Shown here in pieces: positions 15,511 to 25,335 of a stretch of 36,080 nt of DNA (positions are counted from its first letter, which is position 1; the number at the start of each line of letters is the position of its first letter). The position numbers and the translations under genes were made by a program. Origin of the DNA: an uncultured bacterium (lineage in GTDB: Bacteria > Bacillota > Clostridia > Lachnospirales > Lachnospiraceae); contig CANDBT010000044.1 in the NCBI GenBank assembly GCA_947383005.1, positions 1 to 36,080 of the forward strand. Direction: 5' to 3'. The notes under the pieces were generated by a model, which saw only the letters and a list, made by a program, of their open reading frames with translations, did not search any database and had not been told where the DNA came from.

Positions 15511-16996
<1,486 letters not shown>

Positions 16997-17002
<6 letters not shown>

Positions 17003-17025
17003 TTCTCCATTCTTCCTGTTATACC
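16997..17025 (+). promoter_or_regulatory. Promoter of the MerR-type gene
   Basis: TTGCTT (16997-17002), 17-bp spacer, TATACC (17020-17025). Element B1 starts 7 bp after the -10 box, so it lies in the 5' untranslated region. Confidence 0.55.
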
Positions 17026-17032
17026 AATAATT

Positions 17033-17182
17033 GTAACAGTTCAGACGGGTATCTTCTTGCCCGTCTACGCCGGACAAGAAGCTGGGATGTTCATCTGATG
17101 TGGAATTTAACATGAATTTTGGCTTACAAGCAAGCTTGACGCCAAAAATTCACATTAAATTCCCCGCCGTCTGAACTGTTAC
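17033..17182. mobile_element. MITE-like element B1 in the MerR 5' leader
   Basis: A 16-bp terminal inverted repeat GTAACAGTTCAGACGG / CCGTCTGAACTGTTAC encloses two palindromic halves (CGGGTATCTTCTTGCCCG; TGAATTTTGGC...GCCAAAAATTCA). AATAATT lies on both sides (17026-17032, 17183-17189), or CAATAATTG if the ends are set one base inside. It ends 7 bp before the GGAGG of the MerR gene. Confidence 0.82.
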
Positions 17183-17202
17183 AATAATTGGAGGTGAGCC
17201 TT

Positions 17203-18015
17203 ATGGAAAAAACAAAATATTTGATCGGCGATGTAGCTAACATGATGGGCCTGAGCCGTGACACGCTCCGTTATTATGAAAAACGCGGCATCCTGTCTTC
17301 CCAGCGGGAAGGGAATGGCTACCGTTATTATACAGATCAGGATATTTCCCGCCTGATCAGCATTCTCTACCAAAGGAAAATGGATATTCGCCTAAGCGAT
17401 ATGGAAGCGTTGCAATATGCGGAAAGTTCTATCGACAACCTGTCTTCAATTATGGAAAAGCGGCTGGAAGAAGAAAACCAGGCTATCCGGCTTCACCGGC
17501 AGAATATCGCCCGTCTCGAACTGACCAAGAACGACTGCGAGGACATCCGCTGTAACCTGGGCAAAATCTCCCTGCGGGATTTTCCCGAAGCTTACATAAT
17601 CATCCCTCACACTACTCCGGCCAGGAGCGCCGAACAGTGGTTTAGGTTCTCCAGCCGCTACTCAGGCCTGGATATGATGTATACATTCAATGAGTTTACC
17701 TGGGACCGTACCGGCGATACCTTATGTGCCGAACATAAAAACACTCAGTTGATCCTTTATGAATACCTGAAAGATTATGTGGATTATCCTATTACGGAAG
17801 ATACGCCAAAAACCCCGCATTCCATGCTGTGTGTCTCTTCATGCTGTGCCTGCGCTTCCAGTATCCCTTCCCCCGACGATCTGTTACCCCTGATTCAATG
17901 GGCCAGGCAGCAAGGGCTTTTGATCTCTCACCAGTTCTACTCCACTTGCGCTTCTCACGGGCGCATAGACGGACTGGACACCAGTTTTATCCGTATTTAT
18001 ATTCCTGTCTTTTAA
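17203..18015 (+). CDS. MerR family transcriptional regulator
   Basis: In this 270-residue protein the N-terminal winged helix-turn-helix is complete (YLIGDVANMMGLSRDTLRYYEKRGIL, then GYRYYTDQDISRLISI), followed by a dimer helix (about 70-112). The 150-residue C-terminal domain has paired cysteines (CVSSCCACAS) and an aromatic-rich pattern reminiscent of GyrI-like ligand-binding domains; this part is inference. Ligand and targets are unknown. GGAGG 8 nt before ATG 17203 fixes the start over the TTG at 17188. It faces the cell-wall-binding gene convergently. Confidence 0.9.
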   Translation: MEKTKYLIGDVANMMGLSRDTLRYYEKRGILSSQREGNGYRYYTDQDISRLISILYQRKMDIRLSDMEALQYAESSIDNLSSIMEKRLEEENQAIRLHRQNIARLELTKNDCEDIRCNLGKISLRDFPEAYIIIPHTTPARSAEQWFRFSSRYSGLDMMYTFNEFTWDRTGDTLCAEHKNTQLILYEYLKDYVDYPITEDTPKTPHSMLCVSSCCACASSIPSPDDLLPLIQWARQQGLLISHQFYSTCASHGRIDGLDTSFIRIYIPVF

Positions 18016-18021
18016 TCTGTT

Positions 18022-18105
18022 GCAACTGTTCGCTCATACAGCTCTTGTTTCGAAAACCGGAAAACTTTAAGCGGAGAGCCATCAAAACTCTCCGCGAACA
18101 GTAAC
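18022..18105. repeat. Palindromic element between convergent genes
   Basis: Ends GCAACTGTTCGC and GCGAACAGTAAC; the inner hairpin GCGGAGAG/CTCTCCGC is at 18071-18095. The flanks AATCTGTT and AATATTTT match 6 of 8. It fills the 97-bp gap between two stop codons and likely acts as a bidirectional terminator. Confidence 0.6.
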
Positions 18106-18112
18106 AATATTT

Positions 18113-19540
18113 TTATTCTTTCCCGTCTCTTTTTTCCGTACCTTCATAGGTAACAATTCCGTTATTATCCGTGCAGTAATATTTATCATCTGCATCTTTC
18201 ACGTTATTTTTCTTTTTCTGTATTTTCCCCGATGTATTGACCAGATATTCTGCTCCGTCGTAAGTAACCTTTTCCAGCTTGGCATCCCGGTCTGCTTTCA
18301 AAAGCTTGCCCTTGATATAAACAGAACCGTCATTAATGCCATTGTAACCGGCTCCCCGGTCGCTGCCGGACTTTTTGAACTCAAAGGTATATTCCTCGCC
18401 ATCCAAACGGATTCTGGTGCTGCCGGTCTTCATTGCTCCTTCCTTGGGCGAATCACCGAAATAATATACATCCCATCCGTCGTCCTCATCCGGCAGGTCA
18501 TCCTCGTCCTCTATCTCCTCATAGCTCTGGATATCGCGATCATTAACCGACATTTTATACAATCCATGCAGCATCTTGCCATACTCGTCAAATCCGTAAT
18601 ATTGGCCGTTAATCTTTTTGAGCTCGCTCTTTACCAGCTCGCCTGATTTCAGCGCATAATACCAGTATATATCTCCATCCTCATATCCTTCGGGATCGAT
18701 ATCCTTATCCGGGACAGACTGGAACCAGCCTTGTGCCTGCCAGCACTGATCCGGTTTATTGTAATACATATCACTTTCGCTGGCCGTGGAACTGCTGGCT
18801 TTGCTGTACCAGTTAAATACTGCGTTGCCGAACTCCCCAAACCGGTATTTCCGGCTGTTGATGGTTTTGGTGGTATCTTGTACCTTTTTGCCATTGGTAT
18901 TAAACCAAAACCAATAAGAGCCTTCAAAATCATCATCTTCATTCTCGTCATCTTCAACTTCCAAAAGCTCCCAGCGGTTAGCCCTCAGTGCTCCGTCCCC
19001 ATTGGTGCCCAGATAGTATACGCCAGTCTTCCACGCATCCTCGCCTGTCACTCTTCCGGATTCCTCATCTACCCAGCCGTACAACATCCGTCCTTCTTCG
19101 TCAAAAGCGTATTTCGATGAACCGCCGCCGCTTCTGGCAATGGTTTTAAAGGTGGTCTTTCCCGAACTTCCTGCCTTGTATGCCTTCCCGTTAGGCCCAA
19201 AATAATACCAGCAAGTATCGGCCGCGTCATCGTCGTCGTCCGTATTTTCCAACTCGTGCCACTCGTTTCTTACCATAGCGCCGGCTTCATTGACATAATA
19301 GTAATTATCATCATCTTCAACCAGGGAATTTTTCAGCATCTCCCCGTCTGCATCCAGCCAAAACCAGTCATTGCCGGATTTTTTCCACTCCTCCGAAGCA
19401 TATCCCCCGTCGGAATTGGCATAACGCCAAATACCGTCCTCATTTTGCCAGCCTGAAGCCCCAAATGATATCATGCAGGTCCCGGCAGTAAATGCAACCG
19501 CTATACACGGAATCAATAATTGTTTCATTTCTTTTCTCAT
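18113..19540 (-). CDS. Secreted cell-wall-binding repeat protein
   Basis: This 475-residue protein has a signal peptide (MRKEMKQLLIPCIAVAFTAG...SFGASG) and then choline/glucan-binding-like repeats for most of its length: GIWRYANSDGGYA, DWFWLDADGEMLKNS, YYYVNEAGAMVRNEW, WYYFGPNGKAYK, KYAFDEEGRMLYGW, WFWFNTNGKKV, QYYGFDEYGKMLHG. Several repeats hold long acidic runs (DDDDDAADT, EDDENEDDDFEG). No catalytic domain is visible, so it is probably a surface-bound protein attached to teichoic acid or glycan through these repeats. It is a single gene; AAAGGGGAAAACC precedes ATG. Confidence 0.9.
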   Translation of the reverse strand: MRKEMKQLLIPCIAVAFTAGTCMISFGASGWQNEDGIWRYANSDGGYASEEWKKSGNDWFWLDADGEMLKNSLVEDDDNYYYVNEAGAMVRNEWHELENTDDDDDAADTCWYYFGPNGKAYKAGSSGKTTFKTIARSGGGSSKYAFDEEGRMLYGWVDEESGRVTGEDAWKTGVYYLGTNGDGALRANRWELLEVEDDENEDDDFEGSYWFWFNTNGKKVQDTTKTINSRKYRFGEFGNAVFNWYSKASSSTASESDMYYNKPDQCWQAQGWFQSVPDKDIDPEGYEDGDIYWYYALKSGELVKSELKKINGQYYGFDEYGKMLHGLYKMSVNDRDIQSYEEIEDEDDLPDEDDGWDVYYFGDSPKEGAMKTGSTRIRLDGEEYTFEFKKSGSDRGAGYNGINDGSVYIKGKLLKADRDAKLEKVTYDGAEYLVNTSGKIQKKKNNVKDADDKYYCTDNNGIVTYEGTEKRDGKE

Positions 19541-19568
19541 GGTTTTCCCCTTTCCTGTCAGTTTTTTT

Positions 19569-19613
19569 GTAATGGTTCAGACAGGGCATCTTCCTGCCCG
19601 TCTAAACGGTTAT
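19569..19613. repeat. Minimal 45-bp palindromic element B3
   Basis: GTAATGGTTCAGACAGGGCA pairs with the GCCCGTCTAAACGGTTAT end around TCTTCC. Flanks GTTTTTTT and GTTCTTCT match 6 of 8. It is the smallest form of the family, together with B4 (28156-28200). It lies in the 5' region of the cell-wall-binding gene. Confidence 0.6.
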
Positions 19614-19707
19614 GTTCTTCTGATGTCACCACTTTACACCCTGGAATGCTTCCAAGGTCAACAGGTTGGGTAATTCCGTAAGAAAACGTAAAATTTCCGT
19701 CAGATTA

Positions 19708-19800
19708 TTATACCCATGGGCATACTGATTTGCCAAATGATTGGGTGGTTCTACGGAAATAGGAAAGCTCATTGGCAAATCATTTGGCTCACGGGTATAA
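19708..19800. repeat. Palindromic repeat C1 downstream of pheT
   Basis: TTATACCCATGGGCATACTG starts it and CACGGGTATAA ends it; the arms GATTTGCCAAATGATTGGG and ATTGGCAAATCATTTGG pair over most of the 93 bp. It is nearly identical, in inverted orientation, to C2 (23717-23810), so the two copies bracket pheST. C1 stops 28 bp before the pheT stop codon. Confidence 0.85.
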
Positions 19801-19828
19801 GAAAACGTTGATTAAAGCTTGTCGCTTT

Positions 19829-22249
19829 TTATGCCCTGAGCTGAATACCCATTTTTTCCAGCCCGTTAAGGATTTTCTTCATTGCCGCCGACACCTCATC
19901 ATCCGTCAAAGTATGGTCTTTGGCGCGGAAAGTGATGGAATAAGCCAATGATTTATGACCTGCCAGAATCTGACTGCCTTCATAGAGATCAAACAACTTA
20001 TAGCTTTCCAGGATTTTCCCGCCTCTCTGGGCAATAATATCTTCAATTTGTCCTGCCAGAATCTCTCTGGGCACTACCATACTGATATCCCGGTTTACTG
20101 CCGGATACTTGGCTATGCCGGTATATTTGCGGTCAAAATCAACAAAAGGAATCACCTTTGGCATATCCAGCACGGCCGCATATACCCGATCGCCAATCTT
20201 ATAATTATCTGCCACTTCCGGGTGGATCTGGCCCAAATAGCCGACAACCATCCCCTCATAAACAATGTCCGCCTTCCTGCCGGGATGCAGATAAGGACGG
20301 TCGCAATCCGGCTGATAATGTACGCGCTTCGCCATCCCCAACTTATCAAACAGTTCTTCCACCACGCCTTTCACGGTGAAGAAATCACCTTCCCCATACA
20401 ATCCCAAAGTCAGTTGTATCCGCTCATCCGGCAGTTCTGACAGAGGAAGTGATTTCGGCAGATAAATATTGGCCAGCTCGTACAGTTTTACATTCTTATT
20501 TCTCCGGTTATAATTTGTTGACAGAGAAGTGAGAAGCCCGTTGAGAGGCAAAGTGCGCATGATGCTGAAATCCTCTCCCAGCGGATTTAAAATCGGTACC
20601 GCCTGACGCAGCTTATCATTCTGAGGAATCAAAAGCTTATCAAATACCTTCGGGCTTTCAAAGGAATACGTCATGCTCTGGCTGAAACCGGAAAATTCCG
20701 CCACGTCACGGGCGATTTCTTCTACCCGCAGCTTGTAAGAAAGCTTACCGGTAGTAGCTTCACCGGAAGGTAATGTGGTAGGGATATTATCATAGCCGAA
20801 AAACCTTGCCACTTCCTCTGCCAAATCTGCCAGGCAATGCAAATCCTGCCGGAATGTAGGCGCGATTACTTCTTGGTTGTCTTCGTCAAACCCCAAATCC
20901 AGCATACGGAAATAACCTTTCATTTCCTCGGCGGGAATCTGGGTTCCCAACAGGCTGTTAATTTTATCGGCATCAAATTTCACCCGTACCGGCTCCTGTT
21001 TTTTCGAATAAATATCGATAATCCCGCCGACAACCTCACCGGCCCCCAACTCTTCTACCAACTGGCAGGCCCGGTTGATCGCTTCAAAGGCAGTATTCGG
21101 ATCAAGACCTTTTTCGTATTTACCGGATGCCTCCGTCCGCAGGCCCAGCCTTTTCGCCGACAGGCGGATATTGGTGCCGTCAAAGCAGGCACCCTCAAAT
21201 ACTACCGTTTTAATCTCATCCGTGATTTTAGAATTTTCGCCTCCCATGATACCGGCGATACCCACTTCTTTTTCGGCGTCGTTAATCATCAGTACATCAT
21301 GGTCCATCGTCCTCAATTGCCCGTCCAAGGTCTGGAACTGATCGCCATCCCCGGCCCGCTTTACAATAATCTTATGGCCGGCAAGCAAATCATAGTCAAA
21401 AGCATGCATGGGCTGTCCGTATTCTTCCATAACATAGTTGGTTATATCCACGATATTGTTAATCGGCCGGATGCCGCTGGCGGCCAGCCTCCTCTGCATC
21501 CATTGCGGGGAGGGCGCAAGCTTAATATTTTTCACTACCCTGGCACAATAACGCGGGCATAAATCCGTATCCCTCACCTCTACCTGCACATAATCTTCTA
21601 TATTTTCCCCATTGCCGCTGGGCTCGACTACCGGCGGATGAAATTCCTTGCGGAATGTGGCGGCAGCTTCCCTGGCCAGCCCTACTACGCTGTAGCAATC
21701 CACCCGGTTAGAAGTAATCTCAAACTCAAATACCGCATCATGAAGTCCCAGAAGCTCTACGGCATCCGCGCCAACCGAAGCGTCCTCCGGCAAAATATAA
21801 ATTCCCATTTCCGGTGCTTCGGGATACATATCACGGGAAGATCCCAGCTCCTCAATCGAACACATCATGCCGTCAGACTCGATCCCCCGCAATTTCCCTT
21901 TTTTTATTTTAATCCCGTCTTCCGGCAAAGGACCGCCATCGTGGCCTCCTGCCACCTTTCCGCCGTCCAACACCACAGGAACCTTATCGCCTTCTTTCAC
22001 ATTAAGCGCACCTGTGACAATCTGAATAGTCTTTTCCCCGATATCTACCTGACAGACAATCAATTTATCGGCATTCGGATGGCGTTCGATTTTCATAATC
22101 TGTCCCACAATAATCTTTTCCAGATTTTTATCAAGACAACGATAACTCTCCACCTTGCTTCCGGACAAAGTCATCGCATCGGTAAATTCCTGAGCCGTCA
22201 CATCCAAATCCGGAACATATGCTTTCATCCATGATAATGCTGCGTTCAT
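19829..22249 (-). CDS. pheT: Phenylalanyl-tRNA synthetase beta subunit
   Basis: The 806-residue large subunit of the alpha2-beta2 enzyme that charges tRNA-Phe. Order: tRNA-binding EMAP-like domain (about 40-155), B3/B4 editing domain with DITNYVMEEYGQPMHAFD, B5 domain, the core-like domain (EVARFFGYDNIPTT, TYSFESPK, NPLGEDFSIMRTLPLNGLL), and the C-terminal anticodon-binding fold (KYPAVNRDISMVV). The frame is open to 22285, but AAGGAG before ATG 22249 and the family start (MNAALSWMKAYVPDLD) set the start. 32 bp after pheS, same transcript. Confidence 0.98.
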   Translation of the reverse strand: MNAALSWMKAYVPDLDVTAQEFTDAMTLSGSKVESYRCLDKNLEKIIVGQIMKIERHPNADKLIVCQVDIGEKTIQIVTGALNVKEGDKVPVVLDGGKVAGGHDGGPLPEDGIKIKKGKLRGIESDGMMCSIEELGSSRDMYPEAPEMGIYILPEDASVGADAVELLGLHDAVFEFEITSNRVDCYSVVGLAREAAATFRKEFHPPVVEPSGNGENIEDYVQVEVRDTDLCPRYCARVVKNIKLAPSPQWMQRRLAASGIRPINNIVDITNYVMEEYGQPMHAFDYDLLAGHKIIVKRAGDGDQFQTLDGQLRTMDHDVLMINDAEKEVGIAGIMGGENSKITDEIKTVVFEGACFDGTNIRLSAKRLGLRTEASGKYEKGLDPNTAFEAINRACQLVEELGAGEVVGGIIDIYSKKQEPVRVKFDADKINSLLGTQIPAEEMKGYFRMLDLGFDEDNQEVIAPTFRQDLHCLADLAEEVARFFGYDNIPTTLPSGEATTGKLSYKLRVEEIARDVAEFSGFSQSMTYSFESPKVFDKLLIPQNDKLRQAVPILNPLGEDFSIMRTLPLNGLLTSLSTNYNRRNKNVKLYELANIYLPKSLPLSELPDERIQLTLGLYGEGDFFTVKGVVEELFDKLGMAKRVHYQPDCDRPYLHPGRKADIVYEGMVVGYLGQIHPEVADNYKIGDRVYAAVLDMPKVIPFVDFDRKYTGIAKYPAVNRDISMVVPREILAGQIEDIIAQRGGKILESYKLFDLYEGSQILAGHKSLAYSITFRAKDHTLTDDEVSAAMKKILNGLEKMGIQLRA

Positions 22250-22281
22250 CTTCGTTTCTCCTTCACTCGATTTTCTTTCTA

Positions 22282-23301
22282 TCAAAACTGCTTTAAAAAG
22301 CGAATATCGTTTTCATAAAGCAGACGCATATCGTCAATCTCATATTTCAGCAAAGCAATCCGCTCCAAACCCACACCGAACGCAAAACCGGTATATTGTT
22401 CCGGATCAATACCGCACATTTCCAGCACATGCGGATGGACCATGCCGCAGCCAAGTATTTCAATCCAGCCGGAACCTTTACAGAAACGGCAGCCTTTTCC
22501 TCCGCACTTAAAACAACTTACGTCCATCTCCGCACTCGGTTCGGTGAAAGGAAAGTGATGAGGACGGAACTTTACTTTACTGTCCTCTCCGAACATTTCC
22601 CTGGCAAACTCTGCCAAGGTACCCTTCAAATCCGCCAAGGTTATCCGCTTATCGATTACCAGCCCCTCTACCTGATGAAAGGAAGGGGAATGCGTCGCAT
22701 CCACCTCGTCTGCGCGGAATACCCGTCCCGGCGCAATCATCCGAATCGGAAGCTTTCCTTTCTCCATAGTGCGGGCCTGCACCGGCGAGGTTTGCGACCG
22801 CAGGCAGATTTCCGGATTGATAAAAAAGGTATCCTGCTCATCTCTGGCCGGATGGTTCGGCGGGATATTCAATTTGGTAAAATTGTAATCCTGATATTCC
22901 ACCTCCGGGCCTTCCACCACCTCATAACCCATGCCTACAAATATTCTCTCCACCTCTTTAAGCGCCACCATATTCGGATGGCTGTGGCCAATGTTCGCTT
23001 TTTTGGCTGGCAGAGTCACATCAATGACTTCCCGTCTCAACTGTTCTTCCCTGGCTTTTCTTGCCAACGCCGCTTTTGTCTCTTCCAGCTTTGCCTCAAT
23101 CAGCGCTCTGGCGTCATTAACCATCTGGCCCACCTTCGGCCTCTCCTCAGGCGCCACATTTTTCATACTTTTTAATACACTGGTCAGCTCTCCCTTTTTC
23201 CCCAGATAAGCCACCCGGATATCGTTAAGCTTTTCCAGCGCATCGGAAGCTTCTATCTTTCTTAAAGCTTCTTCTTTGATTCTTTCCAACTGCTCTTTCA
23301 T
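22282..23301 (-). CDS. pheS: Phenylalanyl-tRNA synthetase alpha subunit
   Basis: The 339-residue catalytic subunit: an N-terminal coiled-coil arm (about 1-85, LERIKEEALRKIEASDALEKL), then the class II core with GHSHPNMVALKEVERIF, motif 1 region YNFTKLNIPPNHPARDEQDTFF, motif 2 MIAPGRVFRADEVDATHSPSFHQVEG, and motif 3 FAFGVGLERIALLKY. GGAGG 5 nt before ATG 23301 marks the start; the open frame to 23370 is rejected. Behind a phenylalanine T-box; pheT follows. Confidence 0.98.
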   Translation of the reverse strand: MKEQLERIKEEALRKIEASDALEKLNDIRVAYLGKKGELTSVLKSMKNVAPEERPKVGQMVNDARALIEAKLEETKAALARKAREEQLRREVIDVTLPAKKANIGHSHPNMVALKEVERIFVGMGYEVVEGPEVEYQDYNFTKLNIPPNHPARDEQDTFFINPEICLRSQTSPVQARTMEKGKLPIRMIAPGRVFRADEVDATHSPSFHQVEGLVIDKRITLADLKGTLAEFAREMFGEDSKVKFRPHHFPFTEPSAEMDVSCFKCGGKGCRFCKGSGWIEILGCGMVHPHVLEMCGIDPEQYTGFAFGVGLERIALLKYEIDDMRLLYENDIRFLKQF

Positions 23302-23414
23302 GATTTCCTCCATTCTGTTTCCGAAAGTGCTCTTCCTGTAATCGAATGATTTTGTTGGGGGTCTGTGCAAAATCCGAGAAAATGCGTCACTGGCGCGTTT
23401 TACTGGATACTTCG

Positions 23415-23716
23415 CAATAAAAACGCCCCTCTGTCATCTCAACGATCACAAAGGGACGATATTTCACCGCGGTACCACCCTGATTCCCACACGAGACGGC
23501 CGTCTCCCTGCGGGCACTCATCATGCGTAACGTGCATACTCCGTCATCACCTACAGACACATCGACGCCTTGGTACCTGTACATATCAATACAGACCGTA
23601 TGGGCGGCAATATATCCTTCAGCAATGCAGCTCCTGTGCGAATTTCATGCGCTATCCGAACTGAAAGGGGTTTACAGCCGACGGCCCCTTCTCTCTGGCA
23701 GAAAATAACGCCCTAC
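23415..23716 (-). promoter_or_regulatory. Phenylalanine T-box riboswitch of pheST
   Basis: The T-box AGGGTGGTACCGCG is at 23481-23468, followed by a terminator hairpin (CCCTTTGT...ACAGAGGGGC) and TTTTTATT at 23423-23415. Stem I has AGAGAGAAGGGG, and the specifier region reads GAAA-TTC-GCACAGGAG, so the codon is TTC (Phe) at 23642-23640. The TGGT bulge fits a tRNA ending ACCA. Confidence 0.95.
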
Positions 23717-23810
23717 TTATACCCGTGAGCCAAATGATTTGCCAATGTAGCTCCCCTATTTCCGTAGAACTACCCAATCATTTGGCAAATCAGTATGCCC
23801 GTGGGTATAA
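23717..23810. repeat. Palindromic repeat C2 between pheST promoter and T-box
   Basis: The inverted near-identical partner of C1: ends TTATACCCGTGAGCC and GCCCGTGGGTATAA, arms CAAATGATTTGCCAAT and ATCATTTGGCAAATC. It falls between the promoter (23879-23907) and stem I of the T-box, so it is transcribed at the start of the pheST leader. Confidence 0.85.
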
Positions 23811-23878
23811 CACATTCATTGCCTTTATCTTTTTACAGCCTTTAATTTTTCCAACTGCTTTTCCAAAACCTCTATAAC

Positions 23879-23907
23879 ATTCTATCTGTCCGTACAAAAA
23901 AAGTCAA
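23879..23907 (-). promoter_or_regulatory. Promoter of pheST
   Basis: TTGACT (23907-23902), 17-bp spacer, TAGAAT (23884-23879). Transcription would begin near 23872, about 155 nt before the T-box because repeat C2 lies between. Confidence 0.72.
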
Positions 23908-23994
23908 GTAAGAATTTATCCCGTTACAATTATGACTAATCCCATTAAACAATCATGCCCGCTCCATCTGCCTTCCTCAAAGAGGAAACAGCAA

Positions 23995-24252
23995 TCAACC
24001 TTCTCCCAATAAATATTTCCGGATTTGTTCTACAGCAGTCTCTTCATCTGTCCCGTCCGCAGAAACAGTAACCTGTTCGCCAATGCCCATACCCAGGGTC
24101 ATCATTCCCATGATACTCTTGGCATTAACTCTGGCATTCTGATTTTCCAGATAGATTGTGCTCTCATACTGGCTGGCAATCTGCACCAGCATCGCTATCG
24201 GGCTGGCCTCAAGCCCCGATGAAAGTTCGATGGTAACGGTTTTCTTTAACAT
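23995..24252 (-). CDS. crh: Crh-like HPr protein lacking His15
   Basis: This 85-residue HPr fold protein has Ser46 in place (NAKSIMGMMTLG), the site phosphorylated by HPr kinase, but position 15 is Glu instead of His (GLEASPIAML where HPr has GLHARPA), and Arg17 is Ser. So it cannot relay phosphate in the PTS and is expected to act only in Ser46-P signalling to CcpA, like B. subtilis Crh. It ends the hprK-murB-rapZ-whiA-crh string, the same neighbourhood as B. subtilis crh beside yvcJ and yvcL. AGGAGG precedes ATG. Confidence 0.9.
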   Translation of the reverse strand: MLKKTVTIELSSGLEASPIAMLVQIASQYESTIYLENQNARVNAKSIMGMMTLGMGIGEQVTVSADGTDEETAVEQIRKYLLGEG

Positions 24253-24282
24253 AGCTATCCTCCTATTTCTATGGGCGCCTCT

Positions 24283-25293
24283 TTACGCCCGTCTGCCTGT
24301 TGTTTCGTCCCGAAGTTTATCCGCCAGCTCACCCAGCTTCCTGAGCCGGTGATTCACTCCGGACTTGCCCACGGGGGGGTCAAGAGCCTCCCCAAGCTCT
24401 TTTAAAGTTGCCTCCGGCCTCGCTAAACGAAGCTGTGCAATCTCCCGGAGATTATTAGGCAACCCGCTAAACCCTATGGTGTCTTTAATGATTGTGATGG
24501 CCTCCACCTGCTTTACCGCTGCCGATACCGTCTTATGGATATTGGCCGTCTCACAGTTGACCTTCCGGTTCACGCTCCCTCTCATCTCTTTCAGTATCCG
24601 AATATTTTCCAGCTCCATAAGGGAACGAGGAGCCTCCATCACATTCAAAATGTCTACAATCTGGCTGCCTTCCTTAATGTATACAACGAAATATCTCTTT
24701 CTTTGAATAATCCGCGCATCCAAATCAAAGGAACGGATCAGCCCCTGCAGTTGTTCTGCCTTAGCCTCTGTTGCACATACAATCTCAAAATGATAAAATT
24801 TTTCCGGGTCGCTGATGGAACCCGCCGCCAGAAATGCGCCCCGGATAAACGCCCGCCTGCAGCAATTCTGCTGGATAACCACATTCTGTGTCAGAGAAAG
24901 ATTTTCCTCAATCTCTTCAAGCAGCCTTATCCCTCCATCGGCAAGCTCAGAATCCTTTCCTGCATGAAAATGAATCAACTTAGCTGCCTGCAGCACTTTC
25001 AGGGCATCCTGATGCCTTCGGCTGCCCACTGTATACATGCAGCTTCTGCGCCTTCCCATACTCTGACGAACAGAAACATCCGTACTTATATTAAATGTTT
25101 TTTTCAATAATGTAAAGTACTTTCTTGCAACTGAACCATTTTCTGTATGGATTTTTATACAATATCTGCCATACTCCGAAACCTGGACACGCCCGCAAAG
25201 ACTGATTATTGCAGCAATCTCTGCAATCTGGCAATGTCTTGCCTGGCTCAACTGGTTGGCAAGCTCCTCCTTTACTTTTGATGAAAATGACAC
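24283..25293 (-). CDS. whiA: WhiA family DNA-binding protein, GTG start
   Basis: This 336-residue protein has an N-terminal LAGLIDADG-like fold (about 1-220: SFSSKVKEELANQ, CCRRAFIRGAFLAAGSI, the FDLDARIIQRK loop) without endonuclease residues, and a C-terminal helix-turn-helix (RLARPEATLKELGEAL...GKSGVNHRLRKL). WhiA controls sporulation in Streptomyces and affects cell division in Bacillus. The GTG at 25293 has AGGGGTGATGGA before it and gives the family start VSFSSKVKEEL. It follows rapZ by 42 bp and precedes crh. Confidence 0.95.
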   Translation of the reverse strand: MSFSSKVKEELANQLSQARHCQIAEIAAIISLCGRVQVSEYGRYCIKIHTENGSVARKYFTLLKKTFNISTDVSVRQSMGRRRSCMYTVGSRRHQDALKVLQAAKLIHFHAGKDSELADGGIRLLEEIEENLSLTQNVVIQQNCCRRAFIRGAFLAAGSISDPEKFYHFEIVCATEAKAEQLQGLIRSFDLDARIIQRKRYFVVYIKEGSQIVDILNVMEAPRSLMELENIRILKEMRGSVNRKVNCETANIHKTVSAAVKQVEAITIIKDTIGFSGLPNNLREIAQLRLARPEATLKELGEALDPPVGKSGVNHRLRKLGELADKLRDETTGRRA

Positions 25294-25335
25294 TCCATCA
25301 CCCCTGTTCTGCCGTAACAATTCGTAACAGTCATG

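Noticed and set aside
20837-21562. 241-residue plus-strand ORF
   Set aside because: Antisense to pheT, whose reading frame is clearly the real one; no start signals.
23302-23370. N-terminal extension of pheS
   Set aside because: GGAGG lies before ATG 23301, inside this extension, and the family starts there.
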